A stretch of 64,000 nucleotides of DNA from UBA4782 sp034430215 (GTDB taxonomy: Bacteria > Chloroflexota > Anaerolineae > Anaerolineales > Anaerolineaceae): NCBI GenBank assembly GCA_034430215.1, contig DAOUFE010000031.1:143687-207686 (forward strand), given 5' to 3'. The notes beneath the pieces were generated by a model, which saw nothing but the letters and a program-made list of their open reading frames with translations, made no database searches and had not been told where the DNA came from. The position numbers were made by a program, and so were the translations under genes. Every line of letters starts with the position of its first letter. The first letter of the stretch is position 1. Below are positions 35,819-44,091 of the stretch, one piece after another.

Positions 35819-35857
35819 AACTGCTGGTGGATTCTTCTGCCAGCAGTTGTTTTTTTT
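35819..35857 (+). terminator. Intrinsic terminator after surface protein 3
   Basis: AACTGCTGG (35819-35827) pairs with CCAGCAGTT (35840-35848), followed by GTTTTTTTT. It separates the riboswitch-controlled unit from the sortase gene. Confidence 0.92.
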
Positions 35858-35861
35858 ACTA

Positions 35862-35890
35862 TTGCAGTGAATGAAAACCCTCTATATAAT
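35862..35890 (+). promoter_or_regulatory. Promoter of the sortase gene
   Basis: TTGCAG (35862-35867), 17 bp, TATAAT (35885-35890). The ATG is at 35902, 11 nt after the -10, with no Shine-Dalgarno sequence, so the transcript should be nearly leaderless. Confidence 0.75.
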
Positions 35891-35901
35891 GAAACAACAA
35901 T

Positions 35902-36672
35902 ATGAAAGCTGTCATTGAGTTCATAAAACGCTATCTTTTCTATGCATTAGGTTTCTTGCTTTTAGGGTGGGGAATAACCAGCACGATTTTCCTCATTAAA
36001 AATAGCCTGGAAATGCAGCGTCAAAGCGGGTTGTCCGATGAAGTGATTGTAGCCACCGGATTCGTACCCTATGAGATTGCAGTGAATACTCCTACCGCGA
36101 TGCCTAGTAATATCCCGCCCGAAAACATCCTGACGCCCACCGCCATACCACAGCCGACTGCCACACCCATCCCTAAAGGAGAAGAACCCACCCGTTTTGT
36201 GATCAAGGAATTGGGTATCGATGCTCCTGTCATTGATGCATTGGTTCAACTTGTAGAAATTGATGGAAAAACATACCAGCAATGGGCAGCTCCCGATGAA
36301 CCAGCGGTCGGCTGGCAAACAACATCTGCAGGATTGGGCGTTCCTGGCAATACCGTGCTTATTGGTCACCACAACGTATACGGCAAAGTTTTTCTCAAAC
36401 TGGTTTATCTCGTTCCCGGTGACAAGATCGATGTCTATGGTCAGGAAAAAGTTTATCATTACGCTGTGGCTAATAAGATGCTGGTAGAAGAACGAGATGT
36501 CTCCATCGAAAAGCGATTGGAAAATGCACAATGGTTATTGCCATCCTCTGATGAACGTCTGACCATCGTCACCTGTTGGCCTGAGACATCCAACACGCAT
36601 CGTCTGATCATCGTTGCCGTACCTGAAGGTGCAGAACTCCTTCCCACACCAACAGGAACTATTCTTCCATAA
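35902..36672 (+). CDS. Sortase (cysteine transpeptidase)
   Basis: 256 residues: an N-terminal membrane anchor (about 10-33), a Pro/Thr-rich linker (60-95) and a sortase domain (98-245). The catalytic triad is visible: His156 (LIGHHNVYG), Cys225 (LTIVTCWPE) and Arg234 (NTHRLIIVAV). It resembles class D/E-type sortases; the exact class needs a search. It presumably cleaves the IPVTG signals of the three proteins upstream and joins them to the cell wall. Its own promoter lies after a terminator, so it should be expressed independently of the riboswitches. Confidence 0.9.
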   Translation: MKAVIEFIKRYLFYALGFLLLGWGITSTIFLIKNSLEMQRQSGLSDEVIVATGFVPYEIAVNTPTAMPSNIPPENILTPTAIPQPTATPIPKGEEPTRFVIKELGIDAPVIDALVQLVEIDGKTYQQWAAPDEPAVGWQTTSAGLGVPGNTVLIGHHNVYGKVFLKLVYLVPGDKIDVYGQEKVYHYAVANKMLVEERDVSIEKRLENAQWLLPSSDERLTIVTCWPETSNTHRLIIVAVPEGAELLPTPTGTILP

Positions 36673-36708
36673 GGTTTCTAAATTACAGAAACTGAAACAA
36701 CCTTGATG

Positions 36709-36717
36709 TGTTAGAAT
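36709..36717 (+). promoter_or_regulatory. Extended -10 before maf
   Basis: TGTTAGAAT (TG at 36709-36710, TAGAAT at 36712-36717) ends 9 nt before the ATG at 36727, with no Shine-Dalgarno sequence. Confidence 0.4.
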
Positions 36718-36726
36718 CTTGACATC

Positions 36727-37425
36727 ATGGAAAATGTGTCCTTTCTTTTAGCGTCAAATTCCCCTCGCCGTAAACAGATGTTGTCCTGGATGGGATTTCG
36801 ATTTCGCGTAGAACCTGCTGAGATTGATGAGAATCCCAAACCTGGTGAACACCCAGCCATCTATGTCAGAAGGTTGGCGGTACAAAAAGCCACAGCCTCA
36901 CGTGCCAATAGTTTGCCTGATGAATGGGTCATTGCAGCAGATACAATTGTGGCTGATGGCGAAGAATTGCTGGGAAAACCTGTCGATGAAGCAGATGCGC
37001 GTCGGATGTTGTTACAACTCCGCGATAAAACTCATCAGGTGTATTCTGCCCTGGCGATCCTTCCAGCAGACTCCAACCAGACGGTTCAGGATATCTGTCG
37101 TGAAGATGTAAAAATGCGTAACTACACGGATGAAGAAATAGAAGCGTATATCGCAACAGGTGATCCTCTGGATAAAGCAGGTGCCTATGCCATTCAGAAT
37201 CAGACATTTAAACTGGTCGAGGATATGAAAGGATGTTTTGCTTGCATCATGGGGCTCCCTATGTGCCATTTAATGCGCACTTTATCCAAAGCTGGTTTAC
37301 AAATTAACATCAACATATCTGAACTCTGCCAGCAGAATTTAAACTATACCTGCCCTGTTCAATCACAGGTATTGGCGTGGCAATCACCTTATCTGGCAAT
37401 GAGTGTTCTTTTAAAAAGGTTATAA
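36727..37425 (+). CDS. maf: Maf-family nucleotide pyrophosphatase
   Basis: House-cleaning nucleoside-triphosphate pyrophosphatase of the Maf/YhdE/YceF group. LLASNSPRRKQML is at residues 7-19, the catalytic Asp region IAADTIVADG at about 77-86, and GKPVDEADARRML follows. It continues to 232 residues, longer than the usual 190-200, with an unusual Cys/Gln-containing tail of about 35 residues after the conserved core. The gene lies 4 nt before the PBP gene, so the two form an operon. Confidence 0.9.
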   Translation: MENVSFLLASNSPRRKQMLSWMGFRFRVEPAEIDENPKPGEHPAIYVRRLAVQKATASRANSLPDEWVIAADTIVADGEELLGKPVDEADARRMLLQLRDKTHQVYSALAILPADSNQTVQDICREDVKMRNYTDEEIEAYIATGDPLDKAGAYAIQNQTFKLVEDMKGCFACIMGLPMCHLMRTLSKAGLQININISELCQQNLNYTCPVQSQVLAWQSPYLAMSVLLKRL

Positions 37426-37429
37426 CATC

Positions 37430-39646
37430 ATGAAAAAACGAATCTGGTCACTGCTGGTTTTGATCGTAATTACCGCTTGTTCGGTAAATTCATCGGGCAA
37501 AACTCCTGTTGGAACTGCTACATTATCCTTACCAACACCGGTTGTAAACACCACACATGCGCCTGATGCAAACGAGACGGCTGTGGCTTTTTTAGAAGCC
37601 TGGAAAGTTGAAGATTACGCGTCTATGTACAACATGTTGGCGCGCGTCAGTCAGGATGCCATCACATTCGATGAGTTTCAAAAGCGATACAACGATACCG
37701 CTATAAATCTGAGTCTGATTTCTCTTGCGTATGAAGTGAAATCCACCCTTACCAATCCTACTAACGCCCAGGTGGCTTATGGGGTGACATTTACAACGAG
37801 TATGGTTGGTGACCTGACCAGAGAAATGATCATGAATCTGGAGCTTGAAAATAACACCTGGAAAGTCCAATGGGATGATGGCATGATCATGCCAGAGCTG
37901 AAAGGTGGAAATACCTTAAAAATGGATATCACCATTCCAGTCAGAGGAAACATTTACGATCGCAATGGAGTTCCCCTGGCTGCCCAGCAGGATTCGATAG
38001 CGCTAGGTGTTGTACCTGCTGAGATTGGCGATAACGAAGGTACTTTGCTTGCTGAATTATCTCGTTTGACAGGAAAACCCATTCCCGCAATCCTCGCATT
38101 GTATGATGAAATCCGTGATGCAGCCTGGTATGTAGCGGTAGGTGAGGCACCAGCTACAGAAGTGGACGACCGCTATAACATCCTGTCTAATTTGAGCGGT
38201 CTGTATATGACCAGTTACAGCGCTCGTCTTTACAATTATGGCGGTGTCGCCCCCCATTTAACAGGGTATGTTCAGGCTATTTTTGCTGAAGATGTTGATG
38301 AATATCGTCGTAAGGGGTATCGCGGAGATGAAAAAGTGGGAGCTGCCGGCTTGGAAAAATGGGCGGAAGATTACCTGGCTGGAACCCGAGGCGCCAGCTT
38401 GTTGGTGGTTAACCCGCAAGGTGAAATTGTCACCCGACTGGGGATGAGGGAAAGTCGTCCTGCTCAATCGGTATACACTACTCTGGATGGTGATTTTCAA
38501 CGGGGTGTGCAGCAAGCAATTGCGGGGTTCCGCGGCGCAATTGTTGTTATGGAAGTGGATACTGGAAGAATTGTTGCAATGGCATCCTCGCCAACCTTCG
38601 ATCCCAATTCCTTCGAAGCCACAAATATCAATAGCAGTTATTTGTTGGATGATCTCCTTTCTTCAGGAGACCAGCCTTTGCTGAATCGCGCCACACAGGG
38701 AGGATATCCGCTTGGGTCTGTCTTCAAGATCATTACCATGGCAGCCGCTCTTGAAAGCGGCGTGTTCACAAAAGAATCAAGCTATTATTGCGGGCATGAA
38801 TTTACTGAGTTACCAGGGCAGACTTTCTATGACTGGACATACGAACGAGGGATTGCGCCCAGTGGTGATTTGACCCTCCCGGAAGGGTTGATGCGATCCT
38901 GTAACCCCTGGTTCTACCATATCGGGTTAGAGCTTTATCGCCAAAACCACCCGGATGATGTTACCAACATGGCACTGGCGTTCGGGTTGGGGAGTGCAAC
39001 CGGTATCGAGCAAGTAGCAGAAGATGTCGGAAGCATCCCTTACTCACAAAATGAAGGTGATGCTGTTCAGCAGGGAATTGGTCAAGGTGCCATGTTAGTT
39101 ACTCCCTTGCAGGTGGTAGATTTTATTGCTGCAATTGCAAACGGTGGCACCCTATTGCGCCCGCAGGTGGTTGAAAAAATAGAAGGAACTGATGGCACGA
39201 TCACCCAGGAATTCACTCCTGTTACGCGCGGAAAATTACCCATCAGTACTGACACCCTTAAAACCATACAGGATGCCATGTTGAGTGTGGTTGAAAATCA
39301 ACGCGGCACAGCGCACAAACTTGCCAGCACCGGGTATAAGATCTATGGAAAAACGGGTACGGCAACCAATTCCACAGGCAAACCACATGCCTGGTTCGCT
39401 GGTTATACGGATGAAAACAGGACCGATAAACCGGATATCGCAGTAGTTGTTCTGATGGAAAACGTTGGCGAAGGGTCAGAGTTCGCAGTGCCGGTTTTCA
39501 GACGTGTATTGGATCTGTATTATCGTGGTTCACCAACGATCCTGTACCCCTGGGAATCTGCATACAATGAAACAAAGACGCCAACACCTCTATATACGGA
39601 TACTCCGGAACCCACCGCAACTTCTGAGGTTACACCAACACCCTGA
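37430..39646 (+). CDS. Class B penicillin-binding protein with MecA-type N-terminal domain, lipid-anchored
   Basis: 738 residues. The N-terminus has a lipobox-like VIVITAC and a short Pro/Thr linker. A NTF2-like MecA-N domain (about 45-155), the PBP dimerisation domain (about 165-330) and a transpeptidase domain follow. Catalytic motifs are SVFK (S430/K433), SCN (490-492) and KTG (641-643). It cross-links peptidoglycan outside the membrane; MecA-N types include low-affinity PBPs, but resistance cannot be inferred. The C-terminal tail is TP-rich. A lipoprotein anchor instead of a transmembrane helix is noteworthy. Confidence 0.9.
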   Translation: MKKRIWSLLVLIVITACSVNSSGKTPVGTATLSLPTPVVNTTHAPDANETAVAFLEAWKVEDYASMYNMLARVSQDAITFDEFQKRYNDTAINLSLISLAYEVKSTLTNPTNAQVAYGVTFTTSMVGDLTREMIMNLELENNTWKVQWDDGMIMPELKGGNTLKMDITIPVRGNIYDRNGVPLAAQQDSIALGVVPAEIGDNEGTLLAELSRLTGKPIPAILALYDEIRDAAWYVAVGEAPATEVDDRYNILSNLSGLYMTSYSARLYNYGGVAPHLTGYVQAIFAEDVDEYRRKGYRGDEKVGAAGLEKWAEDYLAGTRGASLLVVNPQGEIVTRLGMRESRPAQSVYTTLDGDFQRGVQQAIAGFRGAIVVMEVDTGRIVAMASSPTFDPNSFEATNINSSYLLDDLLSSGDQPLLNRATQGGYPLGSVFKIITMAAALESGVFTKESSYYCGHEFTELPGQTFYDWTYERGIAPSGDLTLPEGLMRSCNPWFYHIGLELYRQNHPDDVTNMALAFGLGSATGIEQVAEDVGSIPYSQNEGDAVQQGIGQGAMLVTPLQVVDFIAAIANGGTLLRPQVVEKIEGTDGTITQEFTPVTRGKLPISTDTLKTIQDAMLSVVENQRGTAHKLASTGYKIYGKTGTATNSTGKPHAWFAGYTDENRTDKPDIAVVVLMENVGEGSEFAVPVFRRVLDLYYRGSPTILYPWESAYNETKTPTPLYTDTPEPTATSEVTPTP

Positions 39647-39714
39647 GCCTATGATTGGAATGCGATCGCGAAATCTCATTTGCAGGACGGATTTTCAAGC
39701 AAGGTGGTGTCGCT

Positions 39715-40641
39715 TTGCCTGATGAAAATACTACCCTCCAAGGTCAAATCATCCGGCTGCAATCAGGATTCTATACAGTGCATACCGGTGAAGGACAATT
39801 TACCTGTAAACTACGTAAAAAGATTAAACGCAGTTTGAGCGGTGAAGATTTCATAGCCATTGGTGATTTTGTAAATATTTCATTGCAATCCGATGGCAGC
39901 GGAGTTATTGAAGATCTATTGCCACGAAAATCAGCATTGGTTCGCATGGCTCCCACTCCGGGAGGTATGGAACCACAGGTGATGTTGGCAAATGCCGATC
40001 AGATTATTCTCGTGTTTGCATGCGCGCATCCTGATCCGCATGTACGTATGCTTGACCGTTTTTTAGTAATCTGCGAAAAACAAGAACTTCCCGTGGTTAT
40101 TGTCGCCAATAAAACTGATCTGATTCCCCCAGAAAAAGCCCATGAATTCTTTGATCTTTATAAGAACCTGGGGTATCCGCTTGTCTTTACATCCACTAAA
40201 ACCGGAGTCGGGGTGGATGAATTACATGAAAAGTTGAGTGGAAAACTATCTGCTTTCGCGGGACCATCCGGGGTGGGAAAAACATCTTTGTTGAACGCCA
40301 TCCAACCCCATCTGGGATTGGAGGTTCGCGAAGTCAGCAACTGGCACAATAAAGGAAGGCATACTACAGTAGTCCGGCAGATATTCCCTTTGCAGGACGG
40401 CGGTTTTGTGGCAGATATGCCTGGTTTGAGATCCCTTGCTCTTTGGGATACTACACCAGAAGAACTGGATGGGTATTTCCCTGAGCTGCGTAACCTGGTA
40501 GCTAAATGCCAATTTAATGACTGCACACACCGCACCGAACCGGGGTGCGCTGTGCGAGCAGCCGTGGAAGAGGGAAAGATCAGCGCGGCGCGTTATGATT
40601 CATATCTCCGGCTGCGTGAAGAAGAAACCATCAAGGGTTGA
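39715..40641 (+). CDS. rsgA: Ribosome small-subunit-dependent GTPase A
   Basis: Circularly permuted GTPase that aids late 30S assembly. In order it shows an N-terminal OB fold, G4 (NKTD), G1 (GPSGVGKTS), G3 (DMPGL) and a C-terminal zinc module (CQFNDCTHRTEPGC). I place the start at TTG 39715, six nucleotides after AAGGTGGT, giving 308 residues. The frame also offers a TTG at 39655 just after the PBP stop. The start is therefore uncertain, but the family is not. Confidence 0.9.
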   Translation: MPDENTTLQGQIIRLQSGFYTVHTGEGQFTCKLRKKIKRSLSGEDFIAIGDFVNISLQSDGSGVIEDLLPRKSALVRMAPTPGGMEPQVMLANADQIILVFACAHPDPHVRMLDRFLVICEKQELPVVIVANKTDLIPPEKAHEFFDLYKNLGYPLVFTSTKTGVGVDELHEKLSGKLSAFAGPSGVGKTSLLNAIQPHLGLEVREVSNWHNKGRHTTVVRQIFPLQDGGFVADMPGLRSLALWDTTPEELDGYFPELRNLVAKCQFNDCTHRTEPGCAVRAAVEEGKISAARYDSYLRLREEETIKG

Positions 40642-40760
40642 TTAAGTTTCCATAGCCTGAGAAGAACACTCACCGCCTATTTTCCCTAAGGTATAATAAA
40701 TCCTGACAATTTTGACAATTCCACCTTGTATTTCTATCGGGTGAATGAAGAGGAGCAATT

Positions 40761-42689
40761 ATGCGCTGGAGGAAGCTTTCCCCCGTTTTTATTATCGGAA
40801 TATTGATTTTAACAGCCTGTAGCGGTATTTCAACTACACCCACCCCCACTCTTGCACCACAATACACTCCCACACCGGCATACACTCCAACACCGGAACC
40901 ACAGAAAACATTGACCATATGCCTTGGCTCTGAACCTACCTCCCTGTATCCTTATGGATCTTCTTCCCGCACCACATGGTCGGTTCTTGAAGCAGTTTAT
41001 GACGGACCCTTTGACGTACTGGATAGCGGTGTTCAACCTGTCATTTTAGAGAAAACCCCCAGCCTTGCAGATGGTGATGCGTTATTGGAGACAGTAGATG
41101 TAACCGAAGGCATGCAGATCGTGGATGCTAGCGGCGAAGTAGCTATATTGAAAAAAGGTGTTCAGGTTTTCCCAGCAGGATGCAGTGACACTACCTGTGC
41201 TGTAACCTGGGATGGTACCAGCGCCTTGCAGATGTCGCAAATGAGTGTGACTTTCAAACTCTTATCTGGTATCACCTGGTCAGATGGCGAGCCTGTCACC
41301 GCACAGGATTCAATATATTCCTTTAATCTTTCCAACGACCCTGACACACCTGTCACCCGTGGAAATTTATTGCGTACAGCTTCGTATGAAGCATTGGATG
41401 AATTGACCATCCAGTGGAAAGGGGTGCCCGGTTTTGTTCCTGCCCGCTATTCCACATATTTCTGGATGCCCCTCCCTGAACATGCCTGGAGCGGATTCAA
41501 AGCTGCTGATCTGCTGGAAGCGGATATTTCAGCAAAAAGTCCCATTGGCTGGGGTCCTTATATCATTTCGGAATGGGTAAAGGGAGACCATATCACTCTC
41601 ACGAAAAATCCCTATTATTTTCGATCAGCAGAAGGCTTACCAAAATTTGATACCCTGGTGTACCGCTTCCTGGGGCAGCCAGCAGATAATAACATCGAAG
41701 CCCTCTTGAGCGGCGAATGTGATCTGGTAGATGACACAACCCTCCTCGACGAACAGTTGGAACTGATCCTCGAATTGCAACAGGCTGGCAAGCTCAAAGC
41801 TTATACCAGCCTTGGACCAGAACTGGATCTGATCAGTTTTGGTATCAAGCCTGCTTCGTATGATGATGGTTATTACCCAGCACAGGGAGATCGTCCGGAT
41901 TTCTTCAGTGATGTAAGAACACGAAATGCGTTTATTCAATGCATGGATCGAGGTTCCATTCAACAGGCAGTATTGTTTGGATTAAGTGATGTTCCCGCCA
42001 GTTTCTTGCCACCAGGCAGTACGCTGCTTGCAAAAGACCTTCAGGCAACCGCTTACGACCCCACTGCAGGAGCTTTACTGCTGGATGAAGTTGGCTGGAA
42101 AGACCTTGATGGCGACCCTGCAACTCCGCGTACTGCGGTTGGAGTGGCTGGCGTAGCAGATGGTACACCCCTGAGCGTTAAATATGCCACATCTACGGCA
42201 CCTGTACGTCAGACGATGGCAAAGATTCTGGCAGATTCGATGACCCAATGCGGGATCCAGGTGGAAGTCCAATATTACGAGCCGGCTGACCTGTATGCCG
42301 CGGGTCCTGATGGTGTTGCGTTTGGGAGAAATTTCGACCTGTTGGAATGGGGATATGTGCCCAACTGTTCCACCTTTGCATCCTGGCAGATTCCAACCGC
42401 AGCGAACAACTGGATTGGGGTGAATATTGCTGGTTACAGCAACACTTCTTATGATCAGGCATGCCAGGCAGCATCGCAGGTCGGTTCAGCAGATATTGCC
42501 ACACAGCAAACCCTCTACGCCGGGTTGCAGCAAACATTGGCACAGGATATGCCATTCGTTCCGCTTTTCTTCCATCCTCACATTGCCGTAAGCCGCACTG
42601 ACCTGTGTGGATTCAAGATGGACAGCAGCGCGCGATCTTCTTTATGGGGAATTGAGAATTACACCATCGCACAGGGATGTACTGACTGA
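40761..42689 (+). CDS. Oligopeptide-type ABC substrate-binding lipoprotein (SBP family 5)
   Basis: 642 residues. A lipobox (ILILTAC), a TPTP linker, and then the SBP_bac_5 fold from about residue 50: TLTICLGSEPTSLYPYG, the GxxWSDGEPVTAQD segment and GWGPYIISEWVKGDHI are typical landmarks. It should bind peptides or similar solutes outside the membrane. No permease or ATPase genes are next to it, so it is an orphan binding protein here. GAGGAGCAATT precedes the ATG; a TATAAT at 40692 could be its -10. Confidence 0.9.
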   Translation: MRWRKLSPVFIIGILILTACSGISTTPTPTLAPQYTPTPAYTPTPEPQKTLTICLGSEPTSLYPYGSSSRTTWSVLEAVYDGPFDVLDSGVQPVILEKTPSLADGDALLETVDVTEGMQIVDASGEVAILKKGVQVFPAGCSDTTCAVTWDGTSALQMSQMSVTFKLLSGITWSDGEPVTAQDSIYSFNLSNDPDTPVTRGNLLRTASYEALDELTIQWKGVPGFVPARYSTYFWMPLPEHAWSGFKAADLLEADISAKSPIGWGPYIISEWVKGDHITLTKNPYYFRSAEGLPKFDTLVYRFLGQPADNNIEALLSGECDLVDDTTLLDEQLELILELQQAGKLKAYTSLGPELDLISFGIKPASYDDGYYPAQGDRPDFFSDVRTRNAFIQCMDRGSIQQAVLFGLSDVPASFLPPGSTLLAKDLQATAYDPTAGALLLDEVGWKDLDGDPATPRTAVGVAGVADGTPLSVKYATSTAPVRQTMAKILADSMTQCGIQVEVQYYEPADLYAAGPDGVAFGRNFDLLEWGYVPNCSTFASWQIPTAANNWIGVNIAGYSNTSYDQACQAASQVGSADIATQQTLYAGLQQTLAQDMPFVPLFFHPHIAVSRTDLCGFKMDSSARSSLWGIENYTIAQGCTD

Positions 42690-42714
42690 CCCGTAGATGT
42701 TCAAATAAATTTTT

Positions 42715-42761
42715 CACCCCAGGGATAGAGCTTCTACCCTGGGGTGTATTTTTGTTTTTTT
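42715..42761 (+). terminator. Intrinsic terminator after the binding-protein gene
   Basis: CACCCCAGGG (42715-42724) pairs with CCCTGGGGTG (42737-42746), followed by TATTTTTGTTTTTTT. Confidence 0.92.
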
Positions 42762-42773
42762 ATTTAGTGTAAA

Positions 42774-43865
42774 ATGATGAGTATGCATCGCATATTGATC
42801 GTTGACGACGTGTTGGAATTGGGTCGCTTCCTTCAAGCAACCCTGATCACCATGGATAAGACTCTCGACATCCGTGTAATGGCAACTGCTGAAGAAGCGC
42901 TTCTTGAAGTGACCCGGCAGGCAGTTGACCTTTTGGTTACCGAAGTACGGCTGCCAGGGATTTCGGGTATTGATCTTGTGAGAAGGATCCGCAGCAGGTT
43001 TCCGCAGGTGAAAGTGATCTTTATTTCATCCCTCACCAATAAGAAGATAGACCTGCAGATTGAAGAGCTACATGCAGATGCATACTTCCACAAGCCAATG
43101 CAGATCCCGCAATTTTTAGAAGCCACCGCTCGCGTCCTGGGTATCCAACCCGCCTGGGAACTGGAAGAAGAAACCTTCGAAACCGGAGAAAATCTCTCCG
43201 ACTGCCTGGCACATCTTCAAAAGACACTGAATGGAAACGGGGTTTACTTGCTGGATGATCACGGCAGGCTGATCGCCCAAACAGGTATTGATGCAGGACA
43301 GATACTTGAAAAGATGGTCCCTTCACTGATGTCTGCTATGAATGCCAACAGCCGCCTGGCTCGCATGCTCACCGAAAAACCAAAAGGATTTTCCTGCGTC
43401 ATGGCAGGAGATAAGAATGACCTATTGTTTGCACCGGTAGGTGATTTTGTGCTGGTGGCGATCATCCCGGGTGGAACAGTCTCTTCCCATTCTGTTTTGG
43501 CGCATGCTGAGATGCTGCGGGCTCAAGAAGATGTTGCTGCCATTCTATCCGAAATGGGCATTCGGGTAACAGTTTCCCCAGAATTTCTCCCTGCTGTCGA
43601 AACGGACATGGAAGATCTGGAAAAGATTTCCATAGACCTGCCCAGGGTAGAGATGGAGGAAAAAGAAGAAGATATCTTCACACAAAAGTTGAACCAGGCT
43701 GCAAAAAACATGAATCGCCAGACTGCAGAGGAATTCTGGAACAACCAGGTAGCCAGCGGTAAATTCGAAGCAATGAACCCGGATATTCTCAACTATGAAC
43801 AGGCAAAACAGTTGGGTATTGCACCTGTTGGAGAGGGGAAGGAAATTTCATCTGATGAAAATTGA
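42774..43865 (+). CDS. Receiver-like protein with Glu at the phospho-site, plus roadblock-like domain
   Basis: 363 residues. Residues 5-122 are a CheY-type receiver: acidic pair D11-D12, IFISSL and the Lys in HKPMQ are present. The phospho-acceptor position in DLLVTEVRLPG is Glu57, not Asp, which may mimic a permanently active state. Residues about 155-245 resemble a roadblock/longin fold (GVYLLDDHGRLIAQTG, FVLVAIIPGG), usually a partner of small GTPases. The rest is a charged coiled tail. Starts at 42774, 42777 or 42783 are possible. Partners are unknown. Confidence 0.75.
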   Translation: MMSMHRILIVDDVLELGRFLQATLITMDKTLDIRVMATAEEALLEVTRQAVDLLVTEVRLPGISGIDLVRRIRSRFPQVKVIFISSLTNKKIDLQIEELHADAYFHKPMQIPQFLEATARVLGIQPAWELEEETFETGENLSDCLAHLQKTLNGNGVYLLDDHGRLIAQTGIDAGQILEKMVPSLMSAMNANSRLARMLTEKPKGFSCVMAGDKNDLLFAPVGDFVLVAIIPGGTVSSHSVLAHAEMLRAQEDVAAILSEMGIRVTVSPEFLPAVETDMEDLEKISIDLPRVEMEEKEEDIFTQKLNQAAKNMNRQTAEEFWNNQVASGKFEAMNPDILNYEQAKQLGIAPVGEGKEISSDEN

Positions 43866-43918
43866 GCGGTTGAGAAAGCAATTTTCACCCGCTCCATCTG
43901 TTCGTTTTCTTCATCTTA

Positions 43919-43927
43919 TGTTAAAAT
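43919..43927 (+). promoter_or_regulatory. Extended -10 upstream of tRNA-Gln
   Basis: TGTTAAAAT (TG 43919-43920, TAAAAT 43922-43927) would start transcription a few nucleotides before the tRNA 5' end. No good -35. Confidence 0.4.
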
Positions 43928-43937
43928 GACCTTTCGT

Positions 43938-44008
43938 TGGGGCGTAGTGCAATGGCAGCACACCAGACTTTGGATCTGTGGATCTTGGTTCGAATCCAGG
44001 CGCCCCAG
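43938..44008 (+). tRNA. tRNA-Gln (anticodon TTG)
   Basis: A full cloverleaf can be drawn. Acceptor TGGGGCG (43938-43944) pairs with CGCCCCA (44001-44007). The D stem is GTGC/GCAC. The anticodon loop CTTTGGA (43968-43974) carries TTG; the outermost anticodon-stem pair is a C-T mismatch. The T arm has TTCGAAT. The discriminator is G; CCA is not encoded (next bases CCT). Confidence 0.95.
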
Positions 44009-44033
44009 CCTGAAAGATGCTCTTTTACGGTGT

Positions 44034-44083
44034 GCCGCACCTCTTTGCAGGAAGAATACCCTGAAAAGCGTGCGGTTTTTTTT
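44034..44083 (+). terminator. Hairpin with T-run after tRNA-Gln
   Basis: CCGCAC (44035-44040) pairs with GTGCGG (44070-44075), with inner CAGG/CCTG pairing and eight Ts. It ends only 8 nt before the glmU-like start codon. Confidence 0.65.
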
Positions 44084-44091
44084 CAAAACTT

